From the NCBI RefSeq assembly GCF_004194535.1, contig NZ_CP025781.1, positions 620,001 through 684,000 of the forward strand: DNA of 64,000 nt, written 5' to 3'. The translations under genes were made by a program, and so were the position numbers. The notes under the pieces are model-generated. The model was not told the DNA's origin. It saw only the letters and a program-made list of their open reading frames with translations, and made no database searches. This DNA is from Iodobacter fluviatilis. Its GTDB lineage: Bacteria; Pseudomonadota; Gammaproteobacteria; Burkholderiales; Chitinibacteraceae. Shown here one piece after another: positions 8,470 through 16,959 of this stretch. Numbering within the stretch: position 1 is the first letter of the stretch; every line of letters begins with the position of its first letter.

Positions 8470-10302
8470 TTACACAGACAGCGTCGAAACACGACGGCCG
8501 CCATAAATGAGGTTAATGATGCCGCGAGAAACAAAGACCGCGCTGTACATCGACGTTAAAATACCAATGCAATGCACCCAAGCAAAACCACGCACCGCGC
8601 CAGAGCCAAAAATCAGCAGCGCAAGGCCAGCGATCAGGGTCGTGACGTTAGAATCCAAAATAGTGGCAAAAGCATGGCCATAACCATTATGAATTGCAGC
8701 CTGAGGCGTCATGCCCGCTCTAAGCTCTTCGCGCACCCGCTCATTAATTAGCACGTTGGCATCAATCGCCATACCCAGCGTTAAGGCAATCGCAGCGATA
8801 CCAGGCAGAGTCAGTGTTACACCCAGTAAAGACAGCAACGCCAACAAGAACAATAAATTGGTAGCAAGGCCGACGGTAGAGACCACACCAAATACACGGT
8901 AGTAGATCATCATAAATACTGAGATCGCCAAGAAACCGTATAGGGTAGAGTGAAAGCCACGGGTGATATTATCTTTACCCAAGCTTGGACCAATAGTGCG
9001 CTCTTCAACGATATTCATCGGCGCTGCCAATGAGCCTGCGCGTAAGAGCAGTGCAGTGTCATTCGCTTCTGCAACCCCCATAGAACCAGAAATCTGCACG
9101 CGACCGCCACCAATTTCGGAACGAATCACGGGCGCTGTCACCACTTCGCCCTTGCCTTTTTCAACCAAAACCATAGCCATACGCTTACCAATACTTTCTT
9201 TGGTGAGCGTCTTAAAGATAGCCGCGCCGGTTGAATCAAGGTTTAAGTGAACCGCAGCTGAGTTTTGATCATCAAAGCCCGCTTGCGCGTCGTTGATATT
9301 ATCCCCAGTGAGCTCAACATCTTTTTTCACCAAAATAGGGCTAACACGGCCATTTTGGCCACGCTCATTCAACAATTCATAGCCCGCAGGCACATTGCCG
9401 TTAAGCGCTTCAGACATTTTAGCTTGATCGTCTTCTACCATGCGCACTTCTAGCGTGGCAGTACGGCCTAAAATATCCTTAGCTTTTGAAGTGTCTTGCA
9501 CCCCAGGCAATTGCACCACGATACGGCCTTCGCCCTGCTGCTGAATAATCGGCTCGGCAACACCCAGCTCATTCACGCGATTATTCAAAGTGGTAATATT
9601 TTGCTTAACCGCATCATTCTTCAACTGCTGCAAAGCAGCTGCAGAGTATGAAATTACAATTTTGTTTTCAACAACATCTATTTGGCGCTGCTGCAAGACT
9701 TTACGCAAAGCTTTAACGGCCTCTTGCGTTGTGGCCTCATCGCGCAGCTGCACTTCTACGCTATCTCTGGTGCTGACAATACGGCCGTAGCGAATTTTTT
9801 TCTCTTTTAGCTCACGGCGAATATCACCTGCAGTTTTTTCTAATGCTTTATCTACTGCAGCTTTCATATCCACTTCAAGCAAGAAATGCACGCCACCGCG
9901 CAGATCCAAGCCCAGTGACATCGGCTTAGCACCCAACTTTGTCAACCAAGACGGGGTATCAGACAACAGATTTAAGGCCACGCTGTAATCTTCACCCAGC
10001 TTAGTTTGCAAAGCTTCTTTAGCCTTGAGCTGTACTTCAGTGTCTTTAAAGCGAAACTTAACTGAGTTGCCATCAAAAAAAGCGTCTTCAGTCTTAATGC
10101 CTGCATTTTTTAAAATATCTGCGGCAGTGTGTTGCAGCGCAGTATCCACTTTAACCGTGGCACGAACACTCGCAATTTGTACTGCAGGGCTTTCGCCAAA
10201 TAGATTAGGCAGGGTATAGAGCGCTGCCAAAGCAACGGTCAAAATAATTAACAGGTATTTCCAAAGCGGGTAGCGATTCATAACGGGACCCAGAATGCGC
10301 AA
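8470..10302 (-). CDS. secD: Protein translocase subunit SecD
   Basis: SecD, 610 residues, the usual length. A single N-terminal membrane helix (KYLLIILTVALAALYTLP) is followed by a large periplasmic region with the signature LGLDLRGGVHFLLEVD. Six C-terminal helices carry ALTLGMAIDANVLINERVREEL, which includes the membrane Asp used in proton transfer. It is preceded by yajC at 45 bases and followed by secF at 12 bases. Confidence 0.97.
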   Translation of the reverse strand: MRILGPVMNRYPLWKYLLIILTVALAALYTLPNLFGESPAVQIASVRATVKVDTALQHTAADILKNAGIKTEDAFFDGNSVKFRFKDTEVQLKAKEALQTKLGEDYSVALNLLSDTPSWLTKLGAKPMSLGLDLRGGVHFLLEVDMKAAVDKALEKTAGDIRRELKEKKIRYGRIVSTRDSVEVQLRDEATTQEAVKALRKVLQQRQIDVVENKIVISYSAAALQQLKNDAVKQNITTLNNRVNELGVAEPIIQQQGEGRIVVQLPGVQDTSKAKDILGRTATLEVRMVEDDQAKMSEALNGNVPAGYELLNERGQNGRVSPILVKKDVELTGDNINDAQAGFDDQNSAAVHLNLDSTGAAIFKTLTKESIGKRMAMVLVEKGKGEVVTAPVIRSEIGGGRVQISGSMGVAEANDTALLLRAGSLAAPMNIVEERTIGPSLGKDNITRGFHSTLYGFLAISVFMMIYYRVFGVVSTVGLATNLLFLLALLSLLGVTLTLPGIAAIALTLGMAIDANVLINERVREELRAGMTPQAAIHNGYGHAFATILDSNVTTLIAGLALLIFGSGAVRGFAWVHCIGILTSMYSAVFVSRGIINLIYGGRRVSTLSV

Positions 10303-10346
10303 AAGGCGATGCTTTGTTTGAAAAACAAAGTCACCGCCTATTGGCT

Positions 10347-10673
10347 TTATTTGTTGTTTTTAATAGTGCCTTTTTCCAAACGCGCAGCAACTGCAGCACG
10401 TTGGATCAAGATTTCTACGCCGTCAGCCATTTCAAGAGTGACATACTGCTCGTTCACCTTAGTGATACGGCCCAGAATACCGCTGCTGGTTGCCACTTCA
10501 TCGCCCTTGGCAAGAGCAGCCAACAAAGCTTGTTGTTCTTTGGCGCGCTTTTGTTGTGGACGGATCAACATGAACCAGAACAAAACAAAAATCACGATCA
10601 TAGGAAGGAAAGACATAAAGCTCATTTCTGCCGCCGGTGCGGCGCCTTGAGCAAACGCGGATGGAATGAACAT
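10347..10673 (-). CDS. yajC: Sec translocon accessory protein YajC
   Basis: YajC is a small single-span partner of SecDF. The chosen start (ATG ending at 10673) gives 108 residues, MFIPSAFAQGAAPAAEMSF, the normal family length. A longer in-frame start at 10733 would add 20 residues not typical of YajC. The membrane helix is LPMIVIFVLFWFMLI, followed by the diagnostic RPQQKRAKEQQ and the VATSSGILGRI segment of the soluble domain. Confidence 0.95.
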   Translation of the reverse strand: MFIPSAFAQGAAPAAEMSFMSFLPMIVIFVLFWFMLIRPQQKRAKEQQALLAALAKGDEVATSSGILGRITKVNEQYVTLEMADGVEILIQRAAVAARLEKGTIKNNK

Positions 10674-10946
10674 ATAGGGTCGGTTCCGTGTGAGTAAAGC
10701 AAAGCGGGCCATTCTAGCCGCTGAACCGCACAAAATCTACCCAGCTTTTTTGCTATAGGTCATCAAAGCGACTTAAATCGCCTGTGTTCAGTAGCTAGAT
10801 TAGCATCTGGCTTTTTTAAATCCCAAAAAAGCGGAACTTTCACCAAGCTATGTTGTCACGTCCAAACGCCCCACCTCTATCGCTCAGCTACTTTGCTTTA
10901 AAAACAAACGATTAAGCCCACTTATTGGCATAAATGCTGCGATTGA

Positions 10947-11396
10947 CTAGGCCCAAAATCGCTCTAACCAACTCTTTTTATGCCACTTTTCCTGTGCCCC
11001 GCAGGATAAAAAGTACTCGGTGTAACGTTTATCGCCTTCCATAATATGATTGGTGAGCCAGTGTCTTAAAAAATGCATCAATTCAAAAGTCACCGCTTCA
11101 CCTGCACTTAACCGAAGTTGTAGCTCGTTCATTTGGTTTATTAAATCTTCGTGATGTTGCTTATGCGCATCGTAATCTGGATAACCTAAGATACGCATTA
11201 AACTTTCTTCCACAGTAAAGTGTGTTCGGGTGTAATCGGCTAAGCGCCCTAGAATCTGGACAGAAGCCTCGCTACCGTGGCGCTGACGAATTGCATCGTG
11301 TAATTCATTAAGTAATTCAATCAGCACCTTGTGCTGCTCATCAATTTCCTGGATCCCCACCGATAACTCATCAGTCCACTCAAAAAATAGTGCCAT
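10947..11396 (-). CDS. Bacteriohemerythrin
   Basis: A 149-residue single-domain hemerythrin that binds O2 at a non-haem di-iron site. The iron-ligand pattern is complete: IDEQHKVLIELLNELHD (His, His), THFTVEESLM (His, Glu), HKQHHEDLINQM (His) and HWLTNHIMEGDKRY (His, Asp). Bacterial members often serve as oxygen stores or sensors for energy taxis. It stands alone, with about 270 bases to yajC and about 530 to prmA. An AT-rich upstream sequence at 11400-11440 probably holds its promoter. Confidence 0.93.
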   Translation of the reverse strand: MALFFEWTDELSVGIQEIDEQHKVLIELLNELHDAIRQRHGSEASVQILGRLADYTRTHFTVEESLMRILGYPDYDAHKQHHEDLINQMNELQLRLSAGEAVTFELMHFLRHWLTNHIMEGDKRYTEYFLSCGAQEKWHKKSWLERFWA

Positions 11397-11929
11397 TGCC
11401 GTGTTACTCCCTATTATTTAATAATTTGATAGGGATCATGCCGCCGAGGAGGCCTATTAATATTGACGTATATCAAAGTTTGGCATCAGCCTAGGGAAAG
11501 TCTGAATAAGAAATAACCATGAAAATGGGCTATTAAGGGCTGCGGCCTACTGCACTCATCAGCGAGTATTTGTGAATATGCTACCCCTTGCAAATCGCCT
11601 TTTAATAATGCGCTAGCAGCCTATCGGACTTAAGCGATCGTAGCGAGGGAAGGACCGGTTTGAGACAGATTTCGTGGGTTTTTGAGGCGAATAGCTGGCT
11701 ATTCAACGAGAAAATGCGTGAAATCTGGCCAAATCCGGCTTTTCCGTAGTAGATCAGTCTTAAGTCCGACAGGCTGCTAGGTAACGACTCATTAGTAAGC
11801 TCAAAGCTTAAAACATAAACATCAACAATCTAGCGATCACGCCCCACCCCTACTTTTACAAGTAAAAACATTCTCAAAACTAAGGGGGAATGCGACAATG
11901 CGTGGAAGAACACTAACAGGTATACAAAA
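11397..11929. other. Intergenic region holding MITE-like copy A
   Basis: Non-coding DNA between divergent hemerythrin and prmA genes. The left 200 bases probably carry the hemerythrin promoter, the middle is the 168-base palindromic element described separately, and the last ~150 bases should contain the prmA promoter. No open frame here has a plausible start and composition. Confidence 0.6.
11613..11780. repeat. 168-bp palindromic MITE-like element, copy A
   Basis: This copy has imperfect terminal inverted repeats of about 25 bases (CTAGCAGCC TATCGG at the left, CCGACAGGCTGCTAG at the right). The core includes GAGGCGAATAGCTGGC. It is the same length and clearly homologous to the copies at 26584-26751 (same orientation) and 32891-33058 (opposite). 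It has no coding capacity. The CTAG at each end may be part of the repeat or a palindromic four-base target duplication. Confidence 0.85.
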
Positions 11930-12817
11930 ATGTCTTGGCTAGAACTACGCATCACCACCGAATCCATCCATGCAGAACGTTTTTCTGACGCGCTGTTTGA
12001 CTTGGGTGCGCTCTCCGTTAGCATTGAAGACGCGCAAGCCGGCACTGATGCAGAAAAGCCAATTTTTGGTGAGCCTGGTGAACCCGTCGATCAGTTGTGG
12101 GAGCAAAGTATTCTGCTCGCACTGTTTGATAAAGGAATCAATACTGCACTGATTGTAGCCGCGGCCAGCACGAGTTTAAAACTAGCCCTCCCCTCATTTG
12201 ATGTAGTGCGTGTAGAGGAACAAGATTGGGTACGCCTAACTCAATCCCAATTTAATCCAATCCCTATTTCTGATCGTCTATGGATTACCCCTACTTGGCA
12301 CGAATGCCCAGATGCTGGTGCGATCAGCATCCAACTCGATCCAGGCTTGGCCTTTGGCACGGGTAGCCACCCAACCACCCGCCTTTGCTTAAAATGGCTA
12401 GATAGTAATCTGGCAGGTGGCGAAACCTTACTCGATTACGGCTGCGGCTCTGGAATTTTAGCGATTGCTGGTATTAAGCTAGGCGCCGTGTCTGCTGTTG
12501 GCGTGGATATCGATCCGCAAGCCATGACTGCCTCACGGCAAAATGCCGAACAAAATGTCGTTGAAGTTCAGTTTTACTTGCCTGATGCCGAGCCAACCTC
12601 CAGTTACGACGTGGTGATTGCCAATATTCTAACCAATCCACTCAAAGCACTTGCCCCGATGCTAGCTGCTAAAGTCAAATTGAATGGCCGTATTGCCTTA
12701 TCCGGCATTTTGGCCGAACAAGCTGACGATGTTATCGCTATTTACAGCCAATGGTTTGCCATGAACACACCGCAAATCGAAGATGGCTGGGTCTGTTTAT
12801 CAGGTACGCGCAAGTAA
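11930..12817 (+). CDS. prmA: Ribosomal protein L11 methyltransferase
   Basis: PrmA trimethylates several residues of ribosomal protein L11 using S-adenosylmethionine. The 295-residue protein has the N-terminal substrate domain (MSWLELRITTESIHAERFSD) and LDPGLAFGTGSHPTTRLCL. The SAM motif is LLDYGCGSGILAIAGIKLG and the catalytic-site motif is VIANILTNPLKALAP. It ends one base before the ATG of the DUF3426 gene. That pairing is common in betaproteobacteria, where accC usually lies upstream; here accC is absent. Confidence 0.96.
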   Translation: MSWLELRITTESIHAERFSDALFDLGALSVSIEDAQAGTDAEKPIFGEPGEPVDQLWEQSILLALFDKGINTALIVAAASTSLKLALPSFDVVRVEEQDWVRLTQSQFNPIPISDRLWITPTWHECPDAGAISIQLDPGLAFGTGSHPTTRLCLKWLDSNLAGGETLLDYGCGSGILAIAGIKLGAVSAVGVDIDPQAMTASRQNAEQNVVEVQFYLPDAEPTSSYDVVIANILTNPLKALAPMLAAKVKLNGRIALSGILAEQADDVIAIYSQWFAMNTPQIEDGWVCLSGTRK

Positions 12818-12818
12818 T

Positions 12819-13913
12819 ATGAATGACATCACCCGTTGCCCAAACTGCCAAACCGCTTTTCGTGTAACGGAAGCGCAGCTTGCGGCCCACCGCGGAAAAG
12901 TTCGCTGTGGGCGCTGCGCCTTTGTCTTTAACGCCAAAGACAGCTTAAAGAGCGATCCGCTTACAGAAAAAGTCAACAGCATACCTACTACTACAAAAGA
13001 GGCATCTCTTGTACTGCCCCATAGCGTGGTTGTAGAGACCCCTCAAGTTAAGCCACACATCGCCAGCCCAAAGCCACAGCCTATTGCCGAGCCGGTAGCC
13101 AGCACCGCTGAGCCTAAAGTGGATAATGTGGCGATAGCGATACAAAACTTAGCAGCAGATATCCAGTATGAGGCGATACCCGCCACTGATTCGCATACGC
13201 CCAGCGCCAAAATCGCCAAGCCAGTACCTCAACAAGCTGCCCCAGCTTTACCAAAAAAAACACCAAAGCCTGTTACCCCTCCCGTAAGTAAAGAGCCAGT
13301 ACCTCAACAAGCTGCCCCAGCTTTACCAAAAGAAGCACCAAAACCTGTTACCCCTCCCGTAAGTAAAGAACCCAGCAGCTATCGCCCCATCTATATGGAT
13401 GACGATAATCTGCTGGCCCCAGCGCCTGCCCACTCCAAATGGCATTCAGTTTATATAGCGGCCATTGTTCTGCTGATGCTGGGCTTTGCCCTTCAGCTTG
13501 CCTACCATCAGCGTACTCAAATCTCGATGGAGCTACCATGGCTAAGGCCTAAGCTAATCAGCGCCTGCCAAGCATTAGGCTGCAGCATGCCCCTACCTAA
13601 AAATACCGAGATGCTTCGCTCAGAATGGTCAGAACTCAGCTACGTGCCCGAGTTCCCCAATATTATTCAGCTCAATGCCACCTTGCGAAACTTGGCTCAA
13701 TACGAGCAAGCATTGCCGATGCTCGAAGTCACCCTGACGGATGATCAAGAACATATCGTACTTAAAAAAGTATTTAAACCCAGCGAGTACCTCAGCAGCC
13801 ATGATAAAAAGCGCCTGCAATTTGATGCGCAAGATGAGCTACGAGCCTTTTTACAAATAGACTTAGGTGAGCTGCACTCCACCGCTTACTCAATCTACTG
13901 GTTTTATCCATAA
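12819..13913 (+). CDS. Zinc-ribbon and DUF3426 membrane protein
   Basis: A 364-residue protein starting MNDITRCPNCQTAFRVTEAQL, an MJ0042-type zinc ribbon with CPNC and CGRC pairs. A long Pro/Ala/Lys linker (about 50-200) follows, then a single membrane helix (YIAAIVLLMLGFALQLAY) and a C-terminal DUF3426 domain (about 250-364), probably periplasmic. The linker contains two exact-length 25-residue repeats. Function is unknown; the family sits beside prmA in many betaproteobacteria. The ATG at 12819 overlaps the prmA stop region and gives the zinc ribbon at residue 7, so I prefer it to the upstream in-frame start. Confidence 0.88.
   Translation: MNDITRCPNCQTAFRVTEAQLAAHRGKVRCGRCAFVFNAKDSLKSDPLTEKVNSIPTTTKEASLVLPHSVVVETPQVKPHIASPKPQPIAEPVASTAEPKVDNVAIAIQNLAADIQYEAIPATDSHTPSAKIAKPVPQQAAPALPKKTPKPVTPPVSKEPVPQQAAPALPKEAPKPVTPPVSKEPSSYRPIYMDDDNLLAPAPAHSKWHSVYIAAIVLLMLGFALQLAYHQRTQISMELPWLRPKLISACQALGCSMPLPKNTEMLRSEWSELSYVPEFPNIIQLNATLRNLAQYEQALPMLEVTLTDDQEHIVLKKVFKPSEYLSSHDKKRLQFDAQDELRAFLQIDLGELHSTAYSIYWFYP
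13221..13370 (+). repeat. Two tandem 75-bp units inside the DUF3426 gene
   Basis: Two consecutive 75-base units (13221-13295 and 13296-13370) differ at only a few positions and encode PVPQQAAPALPK-(K/E)-(T/A)-PKPVTPPVSKE twice. The length is a multiple of three, so unit gain or loss changes only the linker length. Confidence 0.95.
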
Positions 13914-14137
13914 TGCCCGCACCGATTAATGGCGAAAAAGATAAAACTTATCTCACCCCCTGAAATGGCAGGCTAAGGTGGCCAAGCTGGGCCAATTAAA
14001 TTATCCTTAGCACCCCCTTACAAAAGAGCGGCATTAAGGTATTGTGATGAAGCACTCAGGGGCTATAGTTATTTAAAATATAAATGTAGGTAGAGGGCAA
14101 ATTTGCCTAATTACTGATCACTTAGACGGAGTAGATC

Positions 14138-14704
14138 ATGGCCACTATTTTACTTAATCATACTGAAATTAATGTTGGGGGCCACTTCCCTGTTGTTGGC
14201 GAATACGCCCATAGTTTTCTTTTAGTAGACACCAACCTGATCGATGTACCCTTGTCCCGCTTTGCTGGCAAACCCAAAGTCATCGCCGTTATTCCAAGTA
14301 TTGATAGTGCCATCGGTCTGAATATTGCTCGACAACTAGAAAAACTATCTATTGATTGGCCAGAAGAAACCATCATCCTCGTGATCTCTGTGGATACGCC
14401 CTATGCCCTTGCTCGGGCCATGGAGCAAGAACGCTTTCGGCGTGTGCAGCTGCTCTGCACCCTGCGTGGCCGTGATTTCCACAAAGACTACGGTGTAATG
14501 ATCACGGATATTCCCCTATCGGGCTTGATGGCAACGGCGCTAGTTGGGGTAAATAGCGACGATATCGTGATGTATAGCGAGCTAGTGGCCGATTTAAGCT
14601 TTGAACCCGATTATGGCCAGATGGCCGAATGTCTATTCCCTCCGACCGAAGAAGAAGACACCCCGCTTGAATTAGATATTGATACTGAAAACAATCAAAC
14701 TTAA
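14138..14704 (+). CDS. Tpx-like thioredoxin-fold protein lacking catalytic cysteines
   Basis: A 188-residue homologue of the thiol peroxidase encoded just downstream. The two align throughout: HFPVVGEYAHSFLLVDTNL against [36 protein letters not shown] against [17 protein letters not shown], and CTLRGRDFHKDYGVMI against [16 protein letters not shown]. The peroxidatic Cys position is Gly, and the resolving Cys motif SRFCG is replaced by ARAMEQERFRR, so it cannot perform the known peroxidase cycle. The last ~25 residues are an acidic tail (PPTEEEDTPLELDIDTE) absent from the active enzyme. It may be a regulatory or structural paralogue from an ancient tandem duplication; the conserved fold argues against simple decay. 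Confidence 0.85.
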   Translation: MATILLNHTEINVGGHFPVVGEYAHSFLLVDTNLIDVPLSRFAGKPKVIAVIPSIDSAIGLNIARQLEKLSIDWPEETIILVISVDTPYALARAMEQERFRRVQLLCTLRGRDFHKDYGVMITDIPLSGLMATALVGVNSDDIVMYSELVADLSFEPDYGQMAECLFPPTEEEDTPLELDIDTENNQT

Positions 14705-14824
14705 ACAATCAAACTCCGCCATCATCGGCACCTATTTCAAGCCTGTGCTGCTTGCTATTCAAAGCTGCGCTAATAGATAATTAATATCGAAATAATCCCA
14801 TCAATAGCCACAAAGGAAACATTC

Positions 14825-15322
14825 ATGTCTGCAGTGACTCTGGGCGGCAACGCCATTGAAATCAAAGGTTCTTTCCCACAAGTTGGCCAACAGGCACAAG
14901 ACTTTAGCTTAGTTGCTAAAGATTTGTCTGATGCAAACTTGGCTACATTTGCCGGTAGCAGAAAAATTTTGAATATTTTCCCAAGCGTGGATACCGGTGT
15001 GTGTGCAGCTTCGGTTCGCCGCTTTAATGAAACGGCATCGACCTTAGAAAACACTGTGGTACTGTGCATTTCTGCCGACTTACCATTTGCACAAAGCCGT
15101 TTCTGCGGCGCTGAAGGCCTCGAAAACGTAGTGAGCCTATCTACCATGCGTGGCCGTGATTTCCTCAGCAACTACGGTGTTGAAATTGTAAGCGGCCCAC
15201 TAGCAGGCGTTTCTGCCCGTGCCATTGTGGTATTAGATGTAAACAATCAAGTTTTACACACAGAACTGGTTTCAGAAATCAAAGAAGAACCTAACTACGC
15301 AGCCGCTTTAGCTGTGCTCTAA
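14825..15322 (+). CDS. tpx: Thiol peroxidase
   Basis: An atypical 2-Cys peroxiredoxin of 165 residues that reduces lipid and hydrogen peroxides with thioredoxin. [16 protein letters not shown] holds the peroxidatic Cys with its Thr, and [16 protein letters not shown] holds the resolving Cys. [14 protein letters not shown] is the conserved Tpx loop. It lies 120 bases after its cysteine-less paralogue and is followed by a stem-loop terminator. Confidence 0.97.
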   Translation: MSAVTLGGNAIEIKGSFPQVGQQAQDFSLVAKDLSDANLATFAGSRKILNIFPSVDTGVCAASVRRFNETASTLENTVVLCISADLPFAQSRFCGAEGLENVVSLSTMRGRDFLSNYGVEIVSGPLAGVSARAIVVLDVNNQVLHTELVSEIKEEPNYAAALAVL

Positions 15323-15330
15323 AAGCCATC

Positions 15331-15354
15331 AAGGGTGGGTATATGCTCACCCTT
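15331..15354 (+). terminator. Likely terminator after tpx
   Basis: AAGGGTG and CACCCTT pair across a ten-base loop, directly after the tpx stop and followed by TATTTATTAATTT. The T tract is interrupted, so efficiency may be moderate. Confidence 0.6.
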
Positions 15355-15390
15355 TATTTATTAATTTCCCCAATAACCAATTGATTTAGG

Positions 15391-16253
15391 GTGTTTTTTA
15401 ATAGCGCAGCAGCACATTTTCAAACATTGCATTTAGCGCATTTTTCTAAGGTTTCACACAGCCCCATGTGGCCACTCGATTTCTTCTCCCAGCAAGCTCC
15501 CTACCAGCCCTTACTGCCGTTTATTCAACAGTTTAAACACTTTCCTCAGCATGCAGATTGGGATGCACTTGGCCCCATAGCCCGCAACCAGCAAGGCCTG
15601 CCGATTCGCTTTGTGCCACCAGAATCTCTGAGTGACTATTACGAAATCGCCATTGCCCAGCATGGTCATGTTGCCACTCGGCAGGATAATTGGCACGATT
15701 GCTTTAATGCTCTGGTTTGGTGTGCCTTTCCCCATAGCAAAGCAGCCATTACCGCCTTGCATATGCGCCATTTCACCCCTGATCACCCTCGCGGCCCCGT
15801 GCGCGATGCCGCCACCCTGTTTGATGAGTGCGGCTTAATTCTGCCCTATTGCGACGATAACTTATTACAATTGCTGATTAATCATCAATGGCAGGATTTA
15901 TTTCAAAAGCATAAAGAGGATTGGGGCATCAAAATAAACGCACTCAGCTTTGGCCACGCTAATTACGAAAACCTACTAAAACCATTTCTGGGGCTCACCG
16001 GCAAATGCTGGCCAATCAAAGTAACGACTGATTTTTTTAAGTTCACCCTCGCTGAGCAATGTGCGCAATTAGATACACAATTAGCGCAGTTATTAAATGA
16101 CGATCAATTAAAAAAAACCCATCAACTCCCCCACTGCCTTATTTAGGTATTCCAGGCTGGTGGCAAGAGCAAGACGATGCGTTTTATGCCAATACACAAT
16201 ATTTTAGAGCCCGCAGATTACATAAATTGAACGCCCCAATTCATAAGGCTTAA
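15391..16253 (+). pseudogene. DUF3025 protein, frameshifted near the 3' end
   Basis: The first frame codes 251 residues of a DUF3025-type protein, including QDNWHDCFNALVWCAFPHSKAAI and DEWG-like downstream blocks, then stops at HCLI. In the +2 frame the protein continues at once with LPYLGIPGWW, AFYANTQYFRARR and a stop at 16251-16253. That is exactly the family's usual C-terminus. One extra base in the C5 run at 16128-16132 (or the A run before it) restores the reading frame. The start is uncertain: a GTG at 15391 and an ATG at 15466 are both in frame and neither has a convincing ribosome binding site. Function of the family is unknown. Confidence 0.8.
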
Positions 16254-16254
16254 A

Positions 16255-16650
16255 GTGATTCCAATCAACATCGATATCCCAGACTACGGCGCAGATACGC
16301 ATACCATAGAAAACTGGCAATGGTTTCAGGCCGTAGGCCATTTAGTGGCAAGTGAATTAGCCAGTAGGCCACGCGGCACGCTGGCGGTATTAGAGGCCGA
16401 GGAGAGAGCGTATTGGCTGGCTTTAATCGAGGGGCAATATTATTTAGCTACCGCGCCCATTGTCGAAGGCGAGCTCTACCTTAACGCGGCCGCCCTAGCG
16501 CGGGATTTACTTGGCCTGTGTGGCGATGAGCTGGCTTATATGCGCAGCAACCTAGCCAGCTGGTTATTAAACCAAAGCACGCTACAAGTGGAAGCCAGCC
16601 AATTGCAATGCTGGAAAGTATTGCCGGTGTATGCGGGATGGGATGATTAA
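16255..16650 (+). CDS. Hypothetical protein
   Basis: A 131-residue acidic cytoplasmic protein with a GTG start directly after the stop of the restored DUF3025 frame, suggesting cotranscription. No membrane segment or recognised motif is visible. It is rich in Leu, Ala and Trp, with IENWQWFQAVGHLVASELAS near the N-terminus and LAVLEAEERAYWLALIEGQYYLA in the middle, a mix of helix and strand. The composition matches neighbouring genes, so I take it as real but unassigned. Confidence 0.6.
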   Translation: MIPINIDIPDYGADTHTIENWQWFQAVGHLVASELASRPRGTLAVLEAEERAYWLALIEGQYYLATAPIVEGELYLNAAALARDLLGLCGDELAYMRSNLASWLLNQSTLQVEASQLQCWKVLPVYAGWDD

Positions 16651-16651
16651 T

Positions 16652-16677
16652 CACCACCACCGCCGCCGCCGCCGCCC
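16652..16677. repeat. CAC/CGC triplet microsatellite between convergent genes
   Basis: CACCACCAC followed by five CGC/GCC units fills the whole 27-base gap between the stop codons of the plus-strand hypothetical gene and the minus-strand DUF2789 gene. It does not change either protein. Confidence 0.8.
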
Positions 16678-16908
16678 CTAACGCAAAGCCACATCCAACT
16701 GATCAATCGCCTCTGCCCAATCGGCATCAACTGACAGCTGCTCGCGTAAAAACTGCGCTTGGCTAGCGCTCCAAAAATCAGCATCTGGCAATCTGATGCT
16801 TTTTTCGATAGGAGAATACTGCAGGATAAATGCAGCAATCTCCTCGTCGCCAGCGGGCAAGCCCAGCTGCTGAAATAAAGCACGAAAATGATGGTTAAAC
16901 TTTTCCAT
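16678..16908 (-). CDS. DUF2789 family protein
   Basis: A 76-residue protein of the DUF2789 family of unknown function. The match is recognisable along the whole length: MEKFNHHFRALFQQLGLP at the start, LPDADFWSASQAQFLREQL in the middle and DADWAEAIDQLDVALR at the end. The Met at 16906-16908 is chosen over an upstream Met seven residues earlier because family members start MEx-H-x-F. It is convergent with the GTG-start hypothetical gene and lies downstream of rlmF on the same strand. Confidence 0.8.
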   Translation of the reverse strand: MEKFNHHFRALFQQLGLPAGDEEIAAFILQYSPIEKSIRLPDADFWSASQAQFLREQLSVDADWAEAIDQLDVALR

Positions 16909-16959
16909 ACATAGCTCCCTATTTCGCATTAGCTGAAACTCACTTCCCCAGCAATAAGA

